64,000 nucleotides of DNA from an uncultured Sphaerochaeta sp. (GTDB lineage Bacteria > Spirochaetota > Spirochaetia > Sphaerochaetales > Sphaerochaetaceae). The position numbers and the translations under genes are program-made. Each line of letters begins with the position of its first letter. Within the stretch, counting starts at the first letter, position 1. The notes under the pieces are model-generated. The model had not been told where the DNA came from, did no database searches, and saw only the letters and a list, made by a program, of their open reading frames with translations. The stretch is taken from assembly GCF_963666015.1 (NCBI RefSeq), contig NZ_OY762555.1, positions 2,914,001 to 2,978,000 on the forward strand. Direction: 5' to 3'. Positions 43,649-52,529 of this stretch are shown here, piece by piece.

Positions 43649-45256
43649 CTAGAGCTGGTTCTTGCTTTGTGGGTCGAACGCATCCCTCAGTCCGTCACCA
43701 AAAAAGTTCATGGCAAAGAGGAAGATGGTCATGGCGATTGCGGGGAATACGAGCTTCCACGGATACAGGGTCATGCCGTTTACGGCATCACCTACCAAGG
43801 ACCCCCATGAAGCGTACGGAGCCTGGACTCCGAGACCCAGGAAGGAGAGGAAGGACTCCTGCATGATGAATGCGGGAACCCTGAGCGTTGAATAGACAAT
43901 GATGACAGAGAGTGAGTTTGGTACCATGTGGCGGAAAATGATTCTGCCTGTTGAAGCACCCATGCTTCGGGCAGCCTCAACATATTCACTGTTCTTCAAG
44001 CTCATGATCTGTCCACGTACCATACGGGCAACGGTCAGCCAGCTGACCATGGCCAATGCTACGAAAAGGTTCATGATATTGCGTCCGAAGATGGCCATGA
44101 AGATAATGACCAAGAGCATGTACGGCAGCCCGTACATGATATCGACGAAACGCATCAGGAAGAAGTCTATCTTGCCTCCAGCGTACCCGGCGATTGCTCC
44201 AAGGACAATACCGATCAAGACACTGGTGATGGTTCCAACCAATCCGATGGCAATGGAGACTTGTCCTCCGTAAATGATACGGCTGAGCATATCACGTCCG
44301 CTGTAGTCTGTTCCAAGGTAATAGTGCCTATTGTGTTTCAAGTCAGCAGTAATATTTGCAGAGAGCATCTCATTGACAGTCACTTCACGATTGATGGGGA
44401 ACTCGGCCTTGCCATCCTTGACTTCCTGTTTCAGCTCACGTTCAATGGTTCTGCTGATCGCAGTCTTCAGGCTGACCAATAAGTTGGTCTTGGCCATGGA
44501 TGAGATTCCCTTATCCCCGAGGCTCTGCAGCTCGAGTTCCAGATTTACCTCATATTCTTCGGCGGTGAGGTCTGGAGTGGCAGCCTTTACAGAGTTAAGT
44601 ACTTGGCTTCTTACTTCATTCTGTACCTGAGTAGCGATAATGGACTCCTCTACGCCAAGGTATTCAGCGTAGATTTTCTGTATATCCAGAAAGTCCATAC
44701 GGGCAATGTTTTTGCTCTTTGACGTCTCAGGATCGGTATACAACATTTTCTCGATATTGATCAGGAACTCTGTATCAATTTTCTCCTGCAATCGGTCGAG
44801 TGTACGCTGATCTGCAGAACTGAAGGTAAATGTCCCAGCCTCTCTTTGTGCCTCTCCCTCAGCATAGAGGAAATTCCAGACCTTGTTGGTCTCATTCAAG
44901 GAGATCCATTTCTCAATCTGCTGACTCTCTTCTTCGGTTACCACCAAGCTTCCTGCTCTCCATGCCTTGAAGTACAGGTCATCCAATTTGGTTTCCATCA
45001 TCAAGTCCCCTGCAGTTTTGCTAAAGGATGGACGTAAGTGCTGGTGATCAAGGATAATCTGATCATATGGATGGATGGGAAGGAACATTGCTGATGCTGC
45101 AAGCAGTGAGTAGATGGCAACAATAATCATTCCCAGTACAGCCATCTTGTTTTTCTTTAGGCGCTTCCAAGCATCCTTGCCTAGACTATTGCCTACTACG
45201 ACCTGGTCAAACTCATTGAGGGCCGCTTCTTTGGGTTGTTTTTGTTTAAAGAACAT
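43649..45256 (-). CDS. oppC: Oligopeptide ABC importer, permease OppC with large insertion
   Basis: This 535-residue permease is far longer than a typical OppC (about 300). Residues 1-62 contain the N-terminal Opp segment and first membrane helix. Residues about 75-305 form an extra hydrophilic, mainly helical domain outside the membrane. The normal OppC core follows: LGTDYSGRDMLSRIIYGG (314-331), the GYAGGKIDF loop, the EAA motif EYVEAARSMGAS and four further membrane helices, ending GDGLRDAFDPQ. The insertion contains many Glu/Lys/Gln and no Cys. It is present at the usual OppC loop position between the first and second helices. The gene lies between oppB and oppD. Confidence 0.9.
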   Translation of the reverse strand: MFFKQKQPKEAALNEFDQVVVGNSLGKDAWKRLKKNKMAVLGMIIVAIYSLLAASAMFLPIHPYDQIILDHQHLRPSFSKTAGDLMMETKLDDLYFKAWRAGSLVVTEEESQQIEKWISLNETNKVWNFLYAEGEAQREAGTFTFSSADQRTLDRLQEKIDTEFLINIEKMLYTDPETSKSKNIARMDFLDIQKIYAEYLGVEESIIATQVQNEVRSQVLNSVKAATPDLTAEEYEVNLELELQSLGDKGISSMAKTNLLVSLKTAISRTIERELKQEVKDGKAEFPINREVTVNEMLSANITADLKHNRHYYLGTDYSGRDMLSRIIYGGQVSIAIGLVGTITSVLIGIVLGAIAGYAGGKIDFFLMRFVDIMYGLPYMLLVIIFMAIFGRNIMNLFVALAMVSWLTVARMVRGQIMSLKNSEYVEAARSMGASTGRIIFRHMVPNSLSVIIVYSTLRVPAFIMQESFLSFLGLGVQAPYASWGSLVGDAVNGMTLYPWKLVFPAIAMTIFLFAMNFFGDGLRDAFDPQSKNQL

Positions 45257-45268
45257 GGTCCTCTCCTC

Positions 45269-46198
45269 TTATTTGTACGTAATTCGTGGGTCGAGCTGTG
45301 CATAGATGATGTCTACCAGGAAGTTCATCACAATCAGGATGGCTGAGTAGACAATGACTACCCCGACAATAAGGGTATAGTCACGGTTGAAGGAGCTCTG
45401 CACGAAGAATTTGCCCAATCCAGGTACGCGGAAAATCTGCTCTACGACGATTGATCCGGTGATGATTCCGGCAAATGCAGGACCAAGATAACTTACTATT
45501 GGAAGCATTGCACCTTTCATTGCATGCTTGAAAATGATAGTGGAGCTTTTCATCCCCTTGGCCTTTGCTGTGCGGATATAATCACTTCTGAGTGTTTCCA
45601 GCATGGAGGAACGGGTCAATCGGGCGATGTTTGCGAAATAGGCAAAGGAGAGGGATACTGCAGGAAGAATGACGGTCTTCCACCCCTCTCCTGTAGTGTA
45701 CCAGCCGCTGGTCGGCAGCCATTTCAATTTCATCGCGAAGATGAGCTGCAGGACCGGGGCTATGACGAACAGCGGTACCGAGATACCGATGACGGCAATC
45801 CCCATACTAAGATAATCCAACCAGGTGTTCTGTCGAACTGCAGCCATAATACCTGCAGATATGCCAAAAACCAATGCGATGAGCATTGCATAGCTTCCCA
45901 GTACTACTGACTTCGGGAGGCTGTTGGCGATGTAGTAGTTTACATCATAGTCCTTATACTTGAAGGAAGGGCCGAGATCGCCACGCAGAATATCAAACAT
46001 GTAGCGGCCATACTGTTGGATCAGTGGCTCGTCCAAGTGATATTTTGCGTTAATGTTTCTCTCCACTACTTCAGGAAGCTTGCGTTCACTGGCAAATGGG
46101 CCACCAGGGGCAATACGGACAATGAAAAAACTCAACGTGATAATAATCAAAAGCGTGGGAATCATTCCCAATAGTCGGTTCACGATATATTTTGTCAT
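45269..46198 (-). CDS. oppB: Oligopeptide ABC importer, permease OppB
   Basis: This 309-residue permease of normal length starts MTKYIVNRLLGMIPTLLIII and has six membrane helices, the extracytoplasmic block KYHLDEPLIQQYGRY, and the EAA motif SDYIRTAKAKGMKSSTIIFKHA. The C-terminus ends LDPRITYK. It leads oppBCDF; oppC begins 12 bp further. A 308-bp gap with palindromic sequences separates it from rimO. Confidence 0.94.
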   Translation of the reverse strand: MTKYIVNRLLGMIPTLLIIITLSFFIVRIAPGGPFASERKLPEVVERNINAKYHLDEPLIQQYGRYMFDILRGDLGPSFKYKDYDVNYYIANSLPKSVVLGSYAMLIALVFGISAGIMAAVRQNTWLDYLSMGIAVIGISVPLFVIAPVLQLIFAMKLKWLPTSGWYTTGEGWKTVILPAVSLSFAYFANIARLTRSSMLETLRSDYIRTAKAKGMKSSTIIFKHAMKGAMLPIVSYLGPAFAGIITGSIVVEQIFRVPGLGKFFVQSSFNRDYTLIVGVVIVYSAILIVMNFLVDIIYAQLDPRITYK

Positions 46199-46506
46199 TC
46201 GTTTCCTCGTCTGTGAGTTTTGCTACATAGTAGAAAGGCAGAAAGGTGCACCTATGTACATACAGCATTTTGATACTATACCAAGACGTTCATTTATGCA
46301 AGAATGATGTAAAATTCCAAAAGATACAGTACATCTATAAGAGATAATCATATTGTGTATAATAAGATGTGTATCAATTGCATAGTATGTAAATTTACAT
46401 AAATTTACATACTGTCAACAACCATCCTGAGGGGAGGGAGGTAGGAAAGAGCACTGAATTTATGCTAATCTGATTTTTTGTATATGTACCAGGAGATAAT
46501 TGAGCG
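46199..46506. other. AT-rich intergenic region between oppB and rimO
   Basis: This 308-bp divergent region contains a perfect 30-bp palindromic element (46384-46413, listed separately). A possible opp -10 box on the minus strand is TATAGT (46275-46280), with TTGCAT (46296-46301) at a short 15-bp spacing. The rimO side has a CCAGGAGA ribosome site just before the ATG. No gene is seen. Confidence 0.55.
46384..46413. promoter_or_regulatory. 30-bp palindromic operator candidate
   Basis: Arms AGTATGTAAATTT (46384-46396) and AAATTTACATACT (46401-46413) are perfect inverted repeats with an ACAT centre. The left half alone also holds the 14-bp palindrome ATGTAAATTTACAT (46387-46400), so two overlapping dyads are present. 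It is an obvious protein-binding site, but I cannot assign a regulator family. It could act on oppB or rimO. Confidence 0.65.
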
Positions 46507-47859
46507 ATGAAGAAATTTTACATAGAAAATCTTGGATGTTCCAAGAACCAAGTAGATGCAGAACTGTTGATCAAGCAACTTGAAGAAGACGCATTGCAGT
46601 TGACAGAATCTGCAATTGAGGCCGATCTTATCCTGGTTAACACCTGTGGATTCATCGAGTCAGCTCGTGAGCAGTCGATTGAAGCCTTCTTTACACTGCA
46701 TGAAGCAAACCCAAATGCAAAAATTATTCTCAGCGGGTGTATGGCCCAGCGCTACGCAGAAGAGTTACGCGAGCAGCTGCCAGAGGCCTCGGCCATTTTC
46801 GGCAACCGTGATCTTTCAGCGATTAAGGATGTGGTGAGAAAGGTGTTTGCCGGTGACAGGGTGGTGGAAGTTCCTTCCTACCCAGCTCCAGAAAATGAGG
46901 TATATGAACGAAATGAACTGCTCTCCTTCCCCGGCAGTGCATATCTGAAGATCAGTGAAGGGTGTAACCATTGGTGTGCCTACTGTGCCATCCCTCTCAT
47001 AAGAGGTAATTTGCGAAGCAGGCCCAAACAGGCCATCCTCTCAGATGCAAAAGCCTTGATCAATCGAGGAGTGAAGGAAATTAATCTTATCGCCCAGGAT
47101 CTGGCATCCTACGGAACCGACAGTCCTGAGCGAACCAGTCGGTTCATGGAATTGCTCGCCGACCTTGTTTCACTGCAAGGAGACTTTGTGGTAAGGCTTC
47201 TCTATATACATCCAGATGCATTCCCTTCCGGGTTGCCTGCATTCATCAAGGAGCACAAGAAAGTGTTGCCATACTTCGACATTCCCTTCCAGCATGCAGA
47301 TACTGCCATCCTGAGGAGTATGGGAAGGAACGGGGACAAGGAGCAACACCTGGCAATGATCGACCAGATCAGGGAAGTGCTTCCTGAAGCGGTTTTCCGC
47401 TCCACGATTCTTTTAGGATATCCAGGGGAAGATGAGCAGTCTTTTGCCGAGGTTCTTGATTTTTTGAAACGTGCGCGTCTTGACTGGGTTGGCTCCTTCT
47501 TATACAGCCGTGAGGAAGGAACCAAGGCATATGCGCTTCGAGGGGAAAAAGAGCATACGAGAGCCTTGAAGCGTGCACAAGGATTCCAGAAGCAACTTGA
47601 ATCGTTGCAGGCTCCGATCACCAGTGAGAACCTTAAGCGATTTATCGGTAAGGAGTATGATGTGCTTATTGAGGAACCAGTTGAGGGTGAAGACTTGGCA
47701 ATCGGTCGCATGTATGCCCAGGCACCGGAGGTCGATGGACTTACCGTGGTAATGGGTCGTGACCTGAAGGCTGGAGAGGTGCTGCGCTGTGGAATTAGCA
47801 GGGTCAACGGTCTTGACCTTGAGGCAATCCCCTTGAAAGGAGGCGTGTCCCATGGCTGA
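46507..47859 (+). CDS. rimO: Ribosomal protein S12 methylthiotransferase RimO
   Basis: This 450-residue radical-SAM enzyme methylthiolates an Asp of ribosomal protein S12. It has the N-terminal UPF0004 domain with cluster ligands Cys11, Cys47 and Cys78, the radical-SAM triad Cys153/157/160 in SEGCNHWCAYC, and a C-terminal TRAM domain (about 385-445). The start MKKFYIENLGCSKNQVD and IPLIRGNLRSRP (RimO rather than MiaB) support the assignment. It overlaps the helicase gene by 8 bp. Confidence 0.95.
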   Translation: MKKFYIENLGCSKNQVDAELLIKQLEEDALQLTESAIEADLILVNTCGFIESAREQSIEAFFTLHEANPNAKIILSGCMAQRYAEELREQLPEASAIFGNRDLSAIKDVVRKVFAGDRVVEVPSYPAPENEVYERNELLSFPGSAYLKISEGCNHWCAYCAIPLIRGNLRSRPKQAILSDAKALINRGVKEINLIAQDLASYGTDSPERTSRFMELLADLVSLQGDFVVRLLYIHPDAFPSGLPAFIKEHKKVLPYFDIPFQHADTAILRSMGRNGDKEQHLAMIDQIREVLPEAVFRSTILLGYPGEDEQSFAEVLDFLKRARLDWVGSFLYSREEGTKAYALRGEKEHTRALKRAQGFQKQLESLQAPITSENLKRFIGKEYDVLIEEPVEGEDLAIGRMYAQAPEVDGLTVVMGRDLKAGEVLRCGISRVNGLDLEAIPLKGGVSHG

Positions 47860-50134
47860 ACTGCAGGAGCTTATGGATCAACTCAATGAAGCACAAAAGG
47901 AAGCTGTTCTTGAAAACAGTCATCCTCTGCTCGTCCTTGCAGGTGCTGGTAGTGGCAAGACCCGCGTTATCACTACCAAGATTGCCTATGCCATCGAGCA
48001 GCTTGGCATTCCCCCGTATAAGATTCTTGCGGTAACCTTCACCAACAAGGCAGCGAACGAGATGAAAGAGCGAGTAGGGCAGATGTTGGAAGGTCGCTCA
48101 GATGTCAATGATTGTAACATTCGAACCTTCCACTCATTCGGAGCTTGGTTTCTCAGGAGATTCGGCTCAGAAATTGGCCTTGACGCAAACTTCACCATCT
48201 ACGATGACGATGACTCGTTGAGTTTGCTTGCCTCTTGTTTTCCGAACTACAAGAAACGGGAACTTGATCCCATCATGAGAAAGATCAGCTATGCAAAGGA
48301 TAGGGGACTGACCTACACGGACAATCTGCAGTCACTGAAGGTCGACTCCACCTTCAAGCGTATGTTTGAGGCATATGAGCGGAAGTTGCATCAGGTGGGA
48401 AATGTGGATTTTGCCGACCTGATCGGCCGAAGCATCGAGTTGCTTGAGACCAAACCTGAAATCCAGATGTGGGTTCACCGTCGCTTCAGCATGATCTTGG
48501 TGGATGAGTATCAGGATTCCAATGCTGCGCAGTTCAAGCTGTTGCATCGTCTGGTAGGCCCAGGAACATTCATCTGCGTAGTCGGTGATGATGACCAGTC
48601 CATCTATCGATTCCGCGGAGCGGAGGTTCAGAATATTCTCAGCTTCCCCGACCAGTATCCGATGGCAAAGACCGTTAAGCTTGAGCAGAACTATCGCTCA
48701 ACACAGAATATCCTTGAAATTGCCAACAGTGTCATCAAGAACAACAAGGGAAGACACGAGAAACAGCTTTGGACAGCAAACCGAAAGGGTGGGAAACCCC
48801 ATCTCTTCTATGTGCAGGACGAGCAGGATGAAGCGCTTCGTGTTGCTTCCATCGTTAAGAAAGACCGACGTTTTAACGAGAGTGCCATATTATACCGCAC
48901 GAATGCTCAGTCGGTTGCCTTCGAGACAATGTTCAAGCGCTCGGGGATTCCCTACAAGGTGGTTGGTGCTCTGCAGTTCTATGAGCGTGAAGAGGTAAAA
49001 GATGCCTTGGCCTTGCTCTTCCTGCTTACCAATACAAAGGACGAAGTCAATTTCAAGCGTATGATCAACAAGCCTACCCGGGGAATCGGACCAGGGAGTC
49101 AGGACACCATTCTTGCCTACAGCCCGGAGGCTGAGGGAGACTTGCTTGCTATGCTGCGTCTTGCCACCGAGAAGAGTGGACTCTCCGCCAAGGCAAGGGA
49201 AGGCGCAAAGCATTTTTTACGGATGTATGAGCATGCACAAAAGATGCTTCAGGAAGGGGAGTTGGTCGATTGTGCCTATTTCCTCATCAGGGAATCAGGG
49301 TTGCTTGATCACTACCGGAAGCTGGACCAGCAAAATACCACCAGCAAAGTGGAGAACCTGGAAGCATTGGTCAATGCTCTCTCTTCCTATGAGTCCTCCC
49401 TGGAAGGATTGTTGCTTTTTCTCGAGCAACTTTCACTCGATCCAACCACCCTTGGGCAGGAAGATCCCAGGGATAAGGATGGGGTTACCCTCATTACCAT
49501 GCACAACACCAAAGGGTTGGAATTTGACAGGGTGTTTGTAGCCGGGCTCGAAGACGAGCTGTTCCCTGGTCGATCTGCTGAGAGTGATGAGGATACTGAG
49601 GAAGAACGACGAATATTCTATGTTGCTGTGACACGGGCAAGGGAAGAGTTATATCTGCTCAGCGCCCGTGCAAGGAAGATATGGGGAAAGACCAGCTACA
49701 ATCATCCAAGTCGTTTTCTTGATGAGATAGACTTATCATTGCTTTCTGTGCAGGGAATACGTCCCGGTACCGAAGTGGGTGGATTTGGTTACCAAGGTCT
49801 CTCCAGTCTTCAAGAGAAGCGAAAGCGGCATGAATCCATATCCTCCTCAAGATCTTCTTCATCCTCCTGGGGCGCAAGCGGAGCTCCCATCATCCAGAAA
49901 GGATTTGGTAGTAATGCCAAGACCTTCTCCATGAAAACAGTGCATGAAGCAAAGGAAGGGCAACCCCTGTTCCCTGTAGGGCAACGCGTTTATAGTGACA
50001 GTTATGGGGAAGGGGAAGTAGTGACTCTTCGGATGAGTGGGGATCGTGAGGTTATAGAAGTCAGATTTTTCAATGGCAAGAAAACCACGTTCATCAGCAA
50101 GTTTGCCCAGCTGGAGAAAATTGGGGGTGAGTGA
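47852..50134 (+). CDS. pcrA: UvrD/PcrA-type DNA helicase
   Basis: This 760-residue superfamily 1A helicase unwinds DNA in repair and replication. It shows Walker A GAGSGKTRV (31-39), the DExx box VDEYQDSNA, GDDDQSIYRFRGA, QNYRSTQNIL, motif V TLITMHNTKGLEFD and motif VI FYVAVTRAREEL. The C-terminus (about 705-760) has GQRVYSDSYGEGEVV, the PcrA-type tudor-like RNA-polymerase contact. AAAGGAGG precedes ATG 47852 inside the end of rimO. PcrA versus UvrD naming is a matter of lineage. Confidence 0.94.
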   Translation: MAELQELMDQLNEAQKEAVLENSHPLLVLAGAGSGKTRVITTKIAYAIEQLGIPPYKILAVTFTNKAANEMKERVGQMLEGRSDVNDCNIRTFHSFGAWFLRRFGSEIGLDANFTIYDDDDSLSLLASCFPNYKKRELDPIMRKISYAKDRGLTYTDNLQSLKVDSTFKRMFEAYERKLHQVGNVDFADLIGRSIELLETKPEIQMWVHRRFSMILVDEYQDSNAAQFKLLHRLVGPGTFICVVGDDDQSIYRFRGAEVQNILSFPDQYPMAKTVKLEQNYRSTQNILEIANSVIKNNKGRHEKQLWTANRKGGKPHLFYVQDEQDEALRVASIVKKDRRFNESAILYRTNAQSVAFETMFKRSGIPYKVVGALQFYEREEVKDALALLFLLTNTKDEVNFKRMINKPTRGIGPGSQDTILAYSPEAEGDLLAMLRLATEKSGLSAKAREGAKHFLRMYEHAQKMLQEGELVDCAYFLIRESGLLDHYRKLDQQNTTSKVENLEALVNALSSYESSLEGLLLFLEQLSLDPTTLGQEDPRDKDGVTLITMHNTKGLEFDRVFVAGLEDELFPGRSAESDEDTEEERRIFYVAVTRAREELYLLSARARKIWGKTSYNHPSRFLDEIDLSLLSVQGIRPGTEVGGFGYQGLSSLQEKRKRHESISSSRSSSSSWGASGAPIIQKGFGSNAKTFSMKTVHEAKEGQPLFPVGQRVYSDSYGEGEVVTLRMSGDREVIEVRFFNGKKTTFISKFAQLEKIGGE

Positions 50135-50135
50135 G

Positions 50136-50975
50136 ATGGAGAGAAGTGGGAAAGCCACTAGACAAGATTGGCCGGAAGGTTATACAATGCCTACCGTTGT
50201 CCGCGCTCGTGACTTTTATCTATATGATTGCTACGGGGAGCGGTATACCGATTTTTTTCAAAATTATGGCAGAGCCATTCTTGGCCATCGACCAGAGAGG
50301 ATTCAGCAGGCTATCAAGTCTACGGTGAGTCGTGGTTTGATAGCAGAATACCCCTCGGTATTTACAGGAAGGCTCGAAAAGCTATTGGTGAACCTGTTTC
50401 CAAGCTTTCCGGTTGTCCGAATGTATTCAGACCCCCGGAAGGTCATGCAGGCAGTAGGTGCAGTTTCGGATGATGCAATATTCGATCCTGCGATTTCTGC
50501 TGAACATGCAAGCCGTACAGTGTCCTATTGGCGACCGTTCCTAGGTTTTGGCGGGGCAGAATCCGTGATGCTCCTCCCTATCCTACCTTTCCCAGGGAGT
50601 TTCGTACCTCAGGTCGTTTGCCTCAAGGAATCCTTCTGTACAGCACAGGTCCCGCCTTCAGACGTGGTATCCCCGTTGTTGCTTGATTTGCTCATCAAGA
50701 CAACCGCGAGCTTGATCCAAGTACTGAAGTCGGAGGAAACAGTTGCAAAACGCATGGACAATCCACTCAGTGGTGTGTTCAAGACACGAGGACCGTACGG
50801 ATTAACCGGTCTCAGTGAGGAGCGTTATGCGGCCTTTTTCAGGGAAGCACTCACAAAACGTATGGTGTTTCCCCGGGCAGCGGATGTTCCGTTCATTATC
50901 CCGGGTTCCTATACCAAGGGTGATGTGGGTCCACTGGTGGAATTGGCTAGCCGATATGCCAATGCTGTAACATAG
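50136..50975 (+). CDS. Degenerate aminotransferase-like protein without PLP lysine
   Basis: This 279-residue protein begins like a class III aminotransferase (glutamate-1-semialdehyde aminotransferase type): a display block YDCYGERYTDFFQNYGRAILGHRPERIQQ (written in part), then LEKLLVNLFPSFPVVRMYSDP. The large PLP-binding domain with its DE motif and catalytic Lys is absent. The next block (from about 125) is AVSYWRPFLGFGGAE-like and ends with RAADVPFIIPGSYTKGDVGPLVELA. The fold could persist as a non-enzymatic domain. ATG 50136 follows GGGGGTGAG and starts 1 bp after the helicase stop; rplM follows. I do not know this family. Confidence 0.6.
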   Translation: MERSGKATRQDWPEGYTMPTVVRARDFYLYDCYGERYTDFFQNYGRAILGHRPERIQQAIKSTVSRGLIAEYPSVFTGRLEKLLVNLFPSFPVVRMYSDPRKVMQAVGAVSDDAIFDPAISAEHASRTVSYWRPFLGFGGAESVMLLPILPFPGSFVPQVVCLKESFCTAQVPPSDVVSPLLLDLLIKTTASLIQVLKSEETVAKRMDNPLSGVFKTRGPYGLTGLSEERYAAFFREALTKRMVFPRAADVPFIIPGSYTKGDVGPLVELASRYANAVT

Positions 50976-51011
50976 AAATGGCTGTAGAAATACGCCATGC
51001 ACAAAACACAC

Positions 51012-51027
51012 GCAAGAACAATCTTGC
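51012..51027 (+). promoter_or_regulatory. Stem-loop in the rplM leader
   Basis: GCAAGA (51012-51017) and TCTTGC (51022-51027) form a perfect 6-bp stem with an ACAA loop, 16 bp before the L13 start. Ribosomal protein operons often have such autoregulatory leaders, but this one is too small to identify. Confidence 0.35.
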
Positions 51028-51043
51028 AGAACAGGATGAATAG

Positions 51044-51472
51044 ATGAAGACTATTTTTGTGAAACCGCTGACGATTCAGAAGAAATGGTATCTGATTGAT
51101 GCAGAGGGAAAGGAGCTTGGCAAGGTAGCAGTTGCCGCAGCACGCATCCTCCGCGGGAAGAACAAGCCCGAATTTGTCCCACACCAGGACATGGGCGACT
51201 ATGTGATTATCATCAATGCTGAGAAAGCTGCTCTTTCAGGCAACAAGTACCAGGATAAAATGTACTATCGCCACTCCAACTACCCCGGTGGGCTGAGACA
51301 GACCAGCTATGCTGATATGATCAAGCGCAATCCGGTATATCCGATGGAGCGCGCCGTTCGTGGTATGCTTCCCCGAGGTCCCCTCGGTCGCAAGCTGTAC
51401 ACCAACATGAAGGTCTATGCAGGTGATAAGCACCAGCATCAGGCACAGCAGCCCATCAAGGTCGAAATTTAA
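51044..51472 (+). CDS. rplM: 50S ribosomal protein L13
   Basis: This 142-residue protein matches L13 along its length: MKTIFVKPLTIQKKWYLIDA at the start, VGDYVIIINAEK-like MGDYVIIINAEKAALSG, YRHSNYPGGLRQTSY and AVRGMLPRGPLGRKLY. It is part of the large ribosomal subunit. rpsI follows after 14 bp, the universal rplM-rpsI pair. Confidence 0.97.
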   Translation: MKTIFVKPLTIQKKWYLIDAEGKELGKVAVAAARILRGKNKPEFVPHQDMGDYVIIINAEKAALSGNKYQDKMYYRHSNYPGGLRQTSYADMIKRNPVYPMERAVRGMLPRGPLGRKLYTNMKVYAGDKHQHQAQQPIKVEI

Positions 51473-51486
51473 GGTAGGAGCGAAAA

Positions 51487-51900
51487 ATGGCAAAGAAAGA
51501 AGTAAAGAAAGTGGAAAATCTTGGTCATGGTGTTGGACGCCGTAAGACCGCCGTTGCTCGTGTCTACCTGAGGGAAGGCGAGGGCAAGATTGTCATCAAT
51601 GGTAGGGACATCGATACCTACTTTGGTAACCCGATGCTCACCTATATCGTGAAGCAGCCTCTTGAAACCACTGAGACAACCGGCAAGTATGACTTGCTCA
51701 TCAACGTTGTTGGTGGTGGCCCTTCCGGTCAGGCAGGCGCTTGCCGCCATGGTATTGCACGTGCTCTCTGTGCCCATGATAATGATTACAGACCTGCACT
51801 GCACACTGCTGGATTCATGACTCGTGACTCCCGTATGGTTGAACGTAAAAAGTACGGTCAGCCGGGTGCACGCCGCAAGTTCCAGTTCTCCAAGCGTTAA
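51487..51900 (+). CDS. rpsI: 30S ribosomal protein S9
   Basis: This 137-residue protein has [19 protein letters not shown] (about 15), [25 protein letters not shown] [16 protein letters not shown] and the conserved basic C-terminus [10 protein letters not shown], which reaches the decoding site. The N-terminus is about 10 residues longer than usual and Lys-rich. The stop codon is directly followed by the GTG start of recX. Confidence 0.97.
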   Translation: MAKKEVKKVENLGHGVGRRKTAVARVYLREGEGKIVINGRDIDTYFGNPMLTYIVKQPLETTETTGKYDLLINVVGGGPSGQAGACRHGIARALCAHDNDYRPALHTAGFMTRDSRMVERKKYGQPGARRKFQFSKR

Positions 51901-52497
51901 GTGGCATTTGCTCGCATCGAAAAGGAACCCTCTCGTGGTGGCTTCAGAGCCGTACCGCAGGAGGGTTCTCCTTTTTCAATACCCAGTGAATTATTTGTCT
52001 CAAAGCAGTTTTTCATAGGGCAGGAGCTCTGTCAGGAGGAGTTCTTTCACCTCAAGGAACTTCAGGAGCAGCATCTTTGCAGAATGCAAGCAATGACCTA
52101 TCTGGCTCGTAGGGAGCATACCGCCTTTGAGCTGAAGATCAAATTGCAGAAGAAGTCTTTCTCCTCGAGGTGTATCCAGAATGTTTTGGATATCTTGAAA
52201 GAGGAGAACCTGCTTAGTGAGTTGCGCTATGCCCTACAATTCATTGAATCCCGCCAACGAAAGAATCCTGAGGGAAGAGCCCTGATGGCCCAGCGGCTTG
52301 CAGCCAAGGGTGTGGATCGTGAAGCTGCCGAGAGAGCTCTTGATGAGCTTTACAGTGAGGAGCAGATCATTGAGTATGTCGAAAGCGCCTATGCACTTGC
52401 TCTGCGGAAAGTAGGGAAGGATAAAGCAAGAATGGTGCTCTCGAAGAAGGGTTTTTCTTCCTATGAGGTTCGTCTCGGTCTTGAGCGTCTCTTTTGA
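51901..52497 (+). CDS. recX: Regulatory protein RecX
   Basis: RecX modulates RecA. The 198-residue product has an N-terminal strand region (PFSIPSELF, about 27-35) and three-helix repeats typical of RecX: MTYLARREHTAFELKIKLQKK (in part, about 63), ENLLSELRYALQFIESR and EGRALMAQRLAAKGVD. The GTG start sits right after the rpsI stop codon without its own ribosome site, so it depends on coupled translation. A terminator-like hairpin lies inside its first 25 codons. The Pro-Phe-Ser-Ile-Pro-Ser block just behind this hairpin looks like true RecX sequence, which supports this start. Confidence 0.85.
   Translation: MAFARIEKEPSRGGFRAVPQEGSPFSIPSELFVSKQFFIGQELCQEEFFHLKELQEQHLCRMQAMTYLARREHTAFELKIKLQKKSFSSRCIQNVLDILKEENLLSELRYALQFIESRQRKNPEGRALMAQRLAAKGVDREAAERALDELYSEEQIIEYVESAYALALRKVGKDKARMVLSKKGFSSYEVRLGLERLF
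51921..51977 (+). terminator. Terminator-like hairpin embedded in recX
   Basis: GAACCCTC (51925-51932) pairs with GAGGGTTC (51961-51968), extended by AAAGG/CCTTT across a 2-base bulge, with an inner GGCT-TCAG-AGCC stem. A CTTTTT run follows at 51971-51976. It looks like the end of the rplM-rpsI transcript but lies inside the recX reading frame. Confidence 0.65.
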
Positions 52498-52529
52498 TAC
52501 CGATACACTTTCTGCTGATGGGGGATTTT

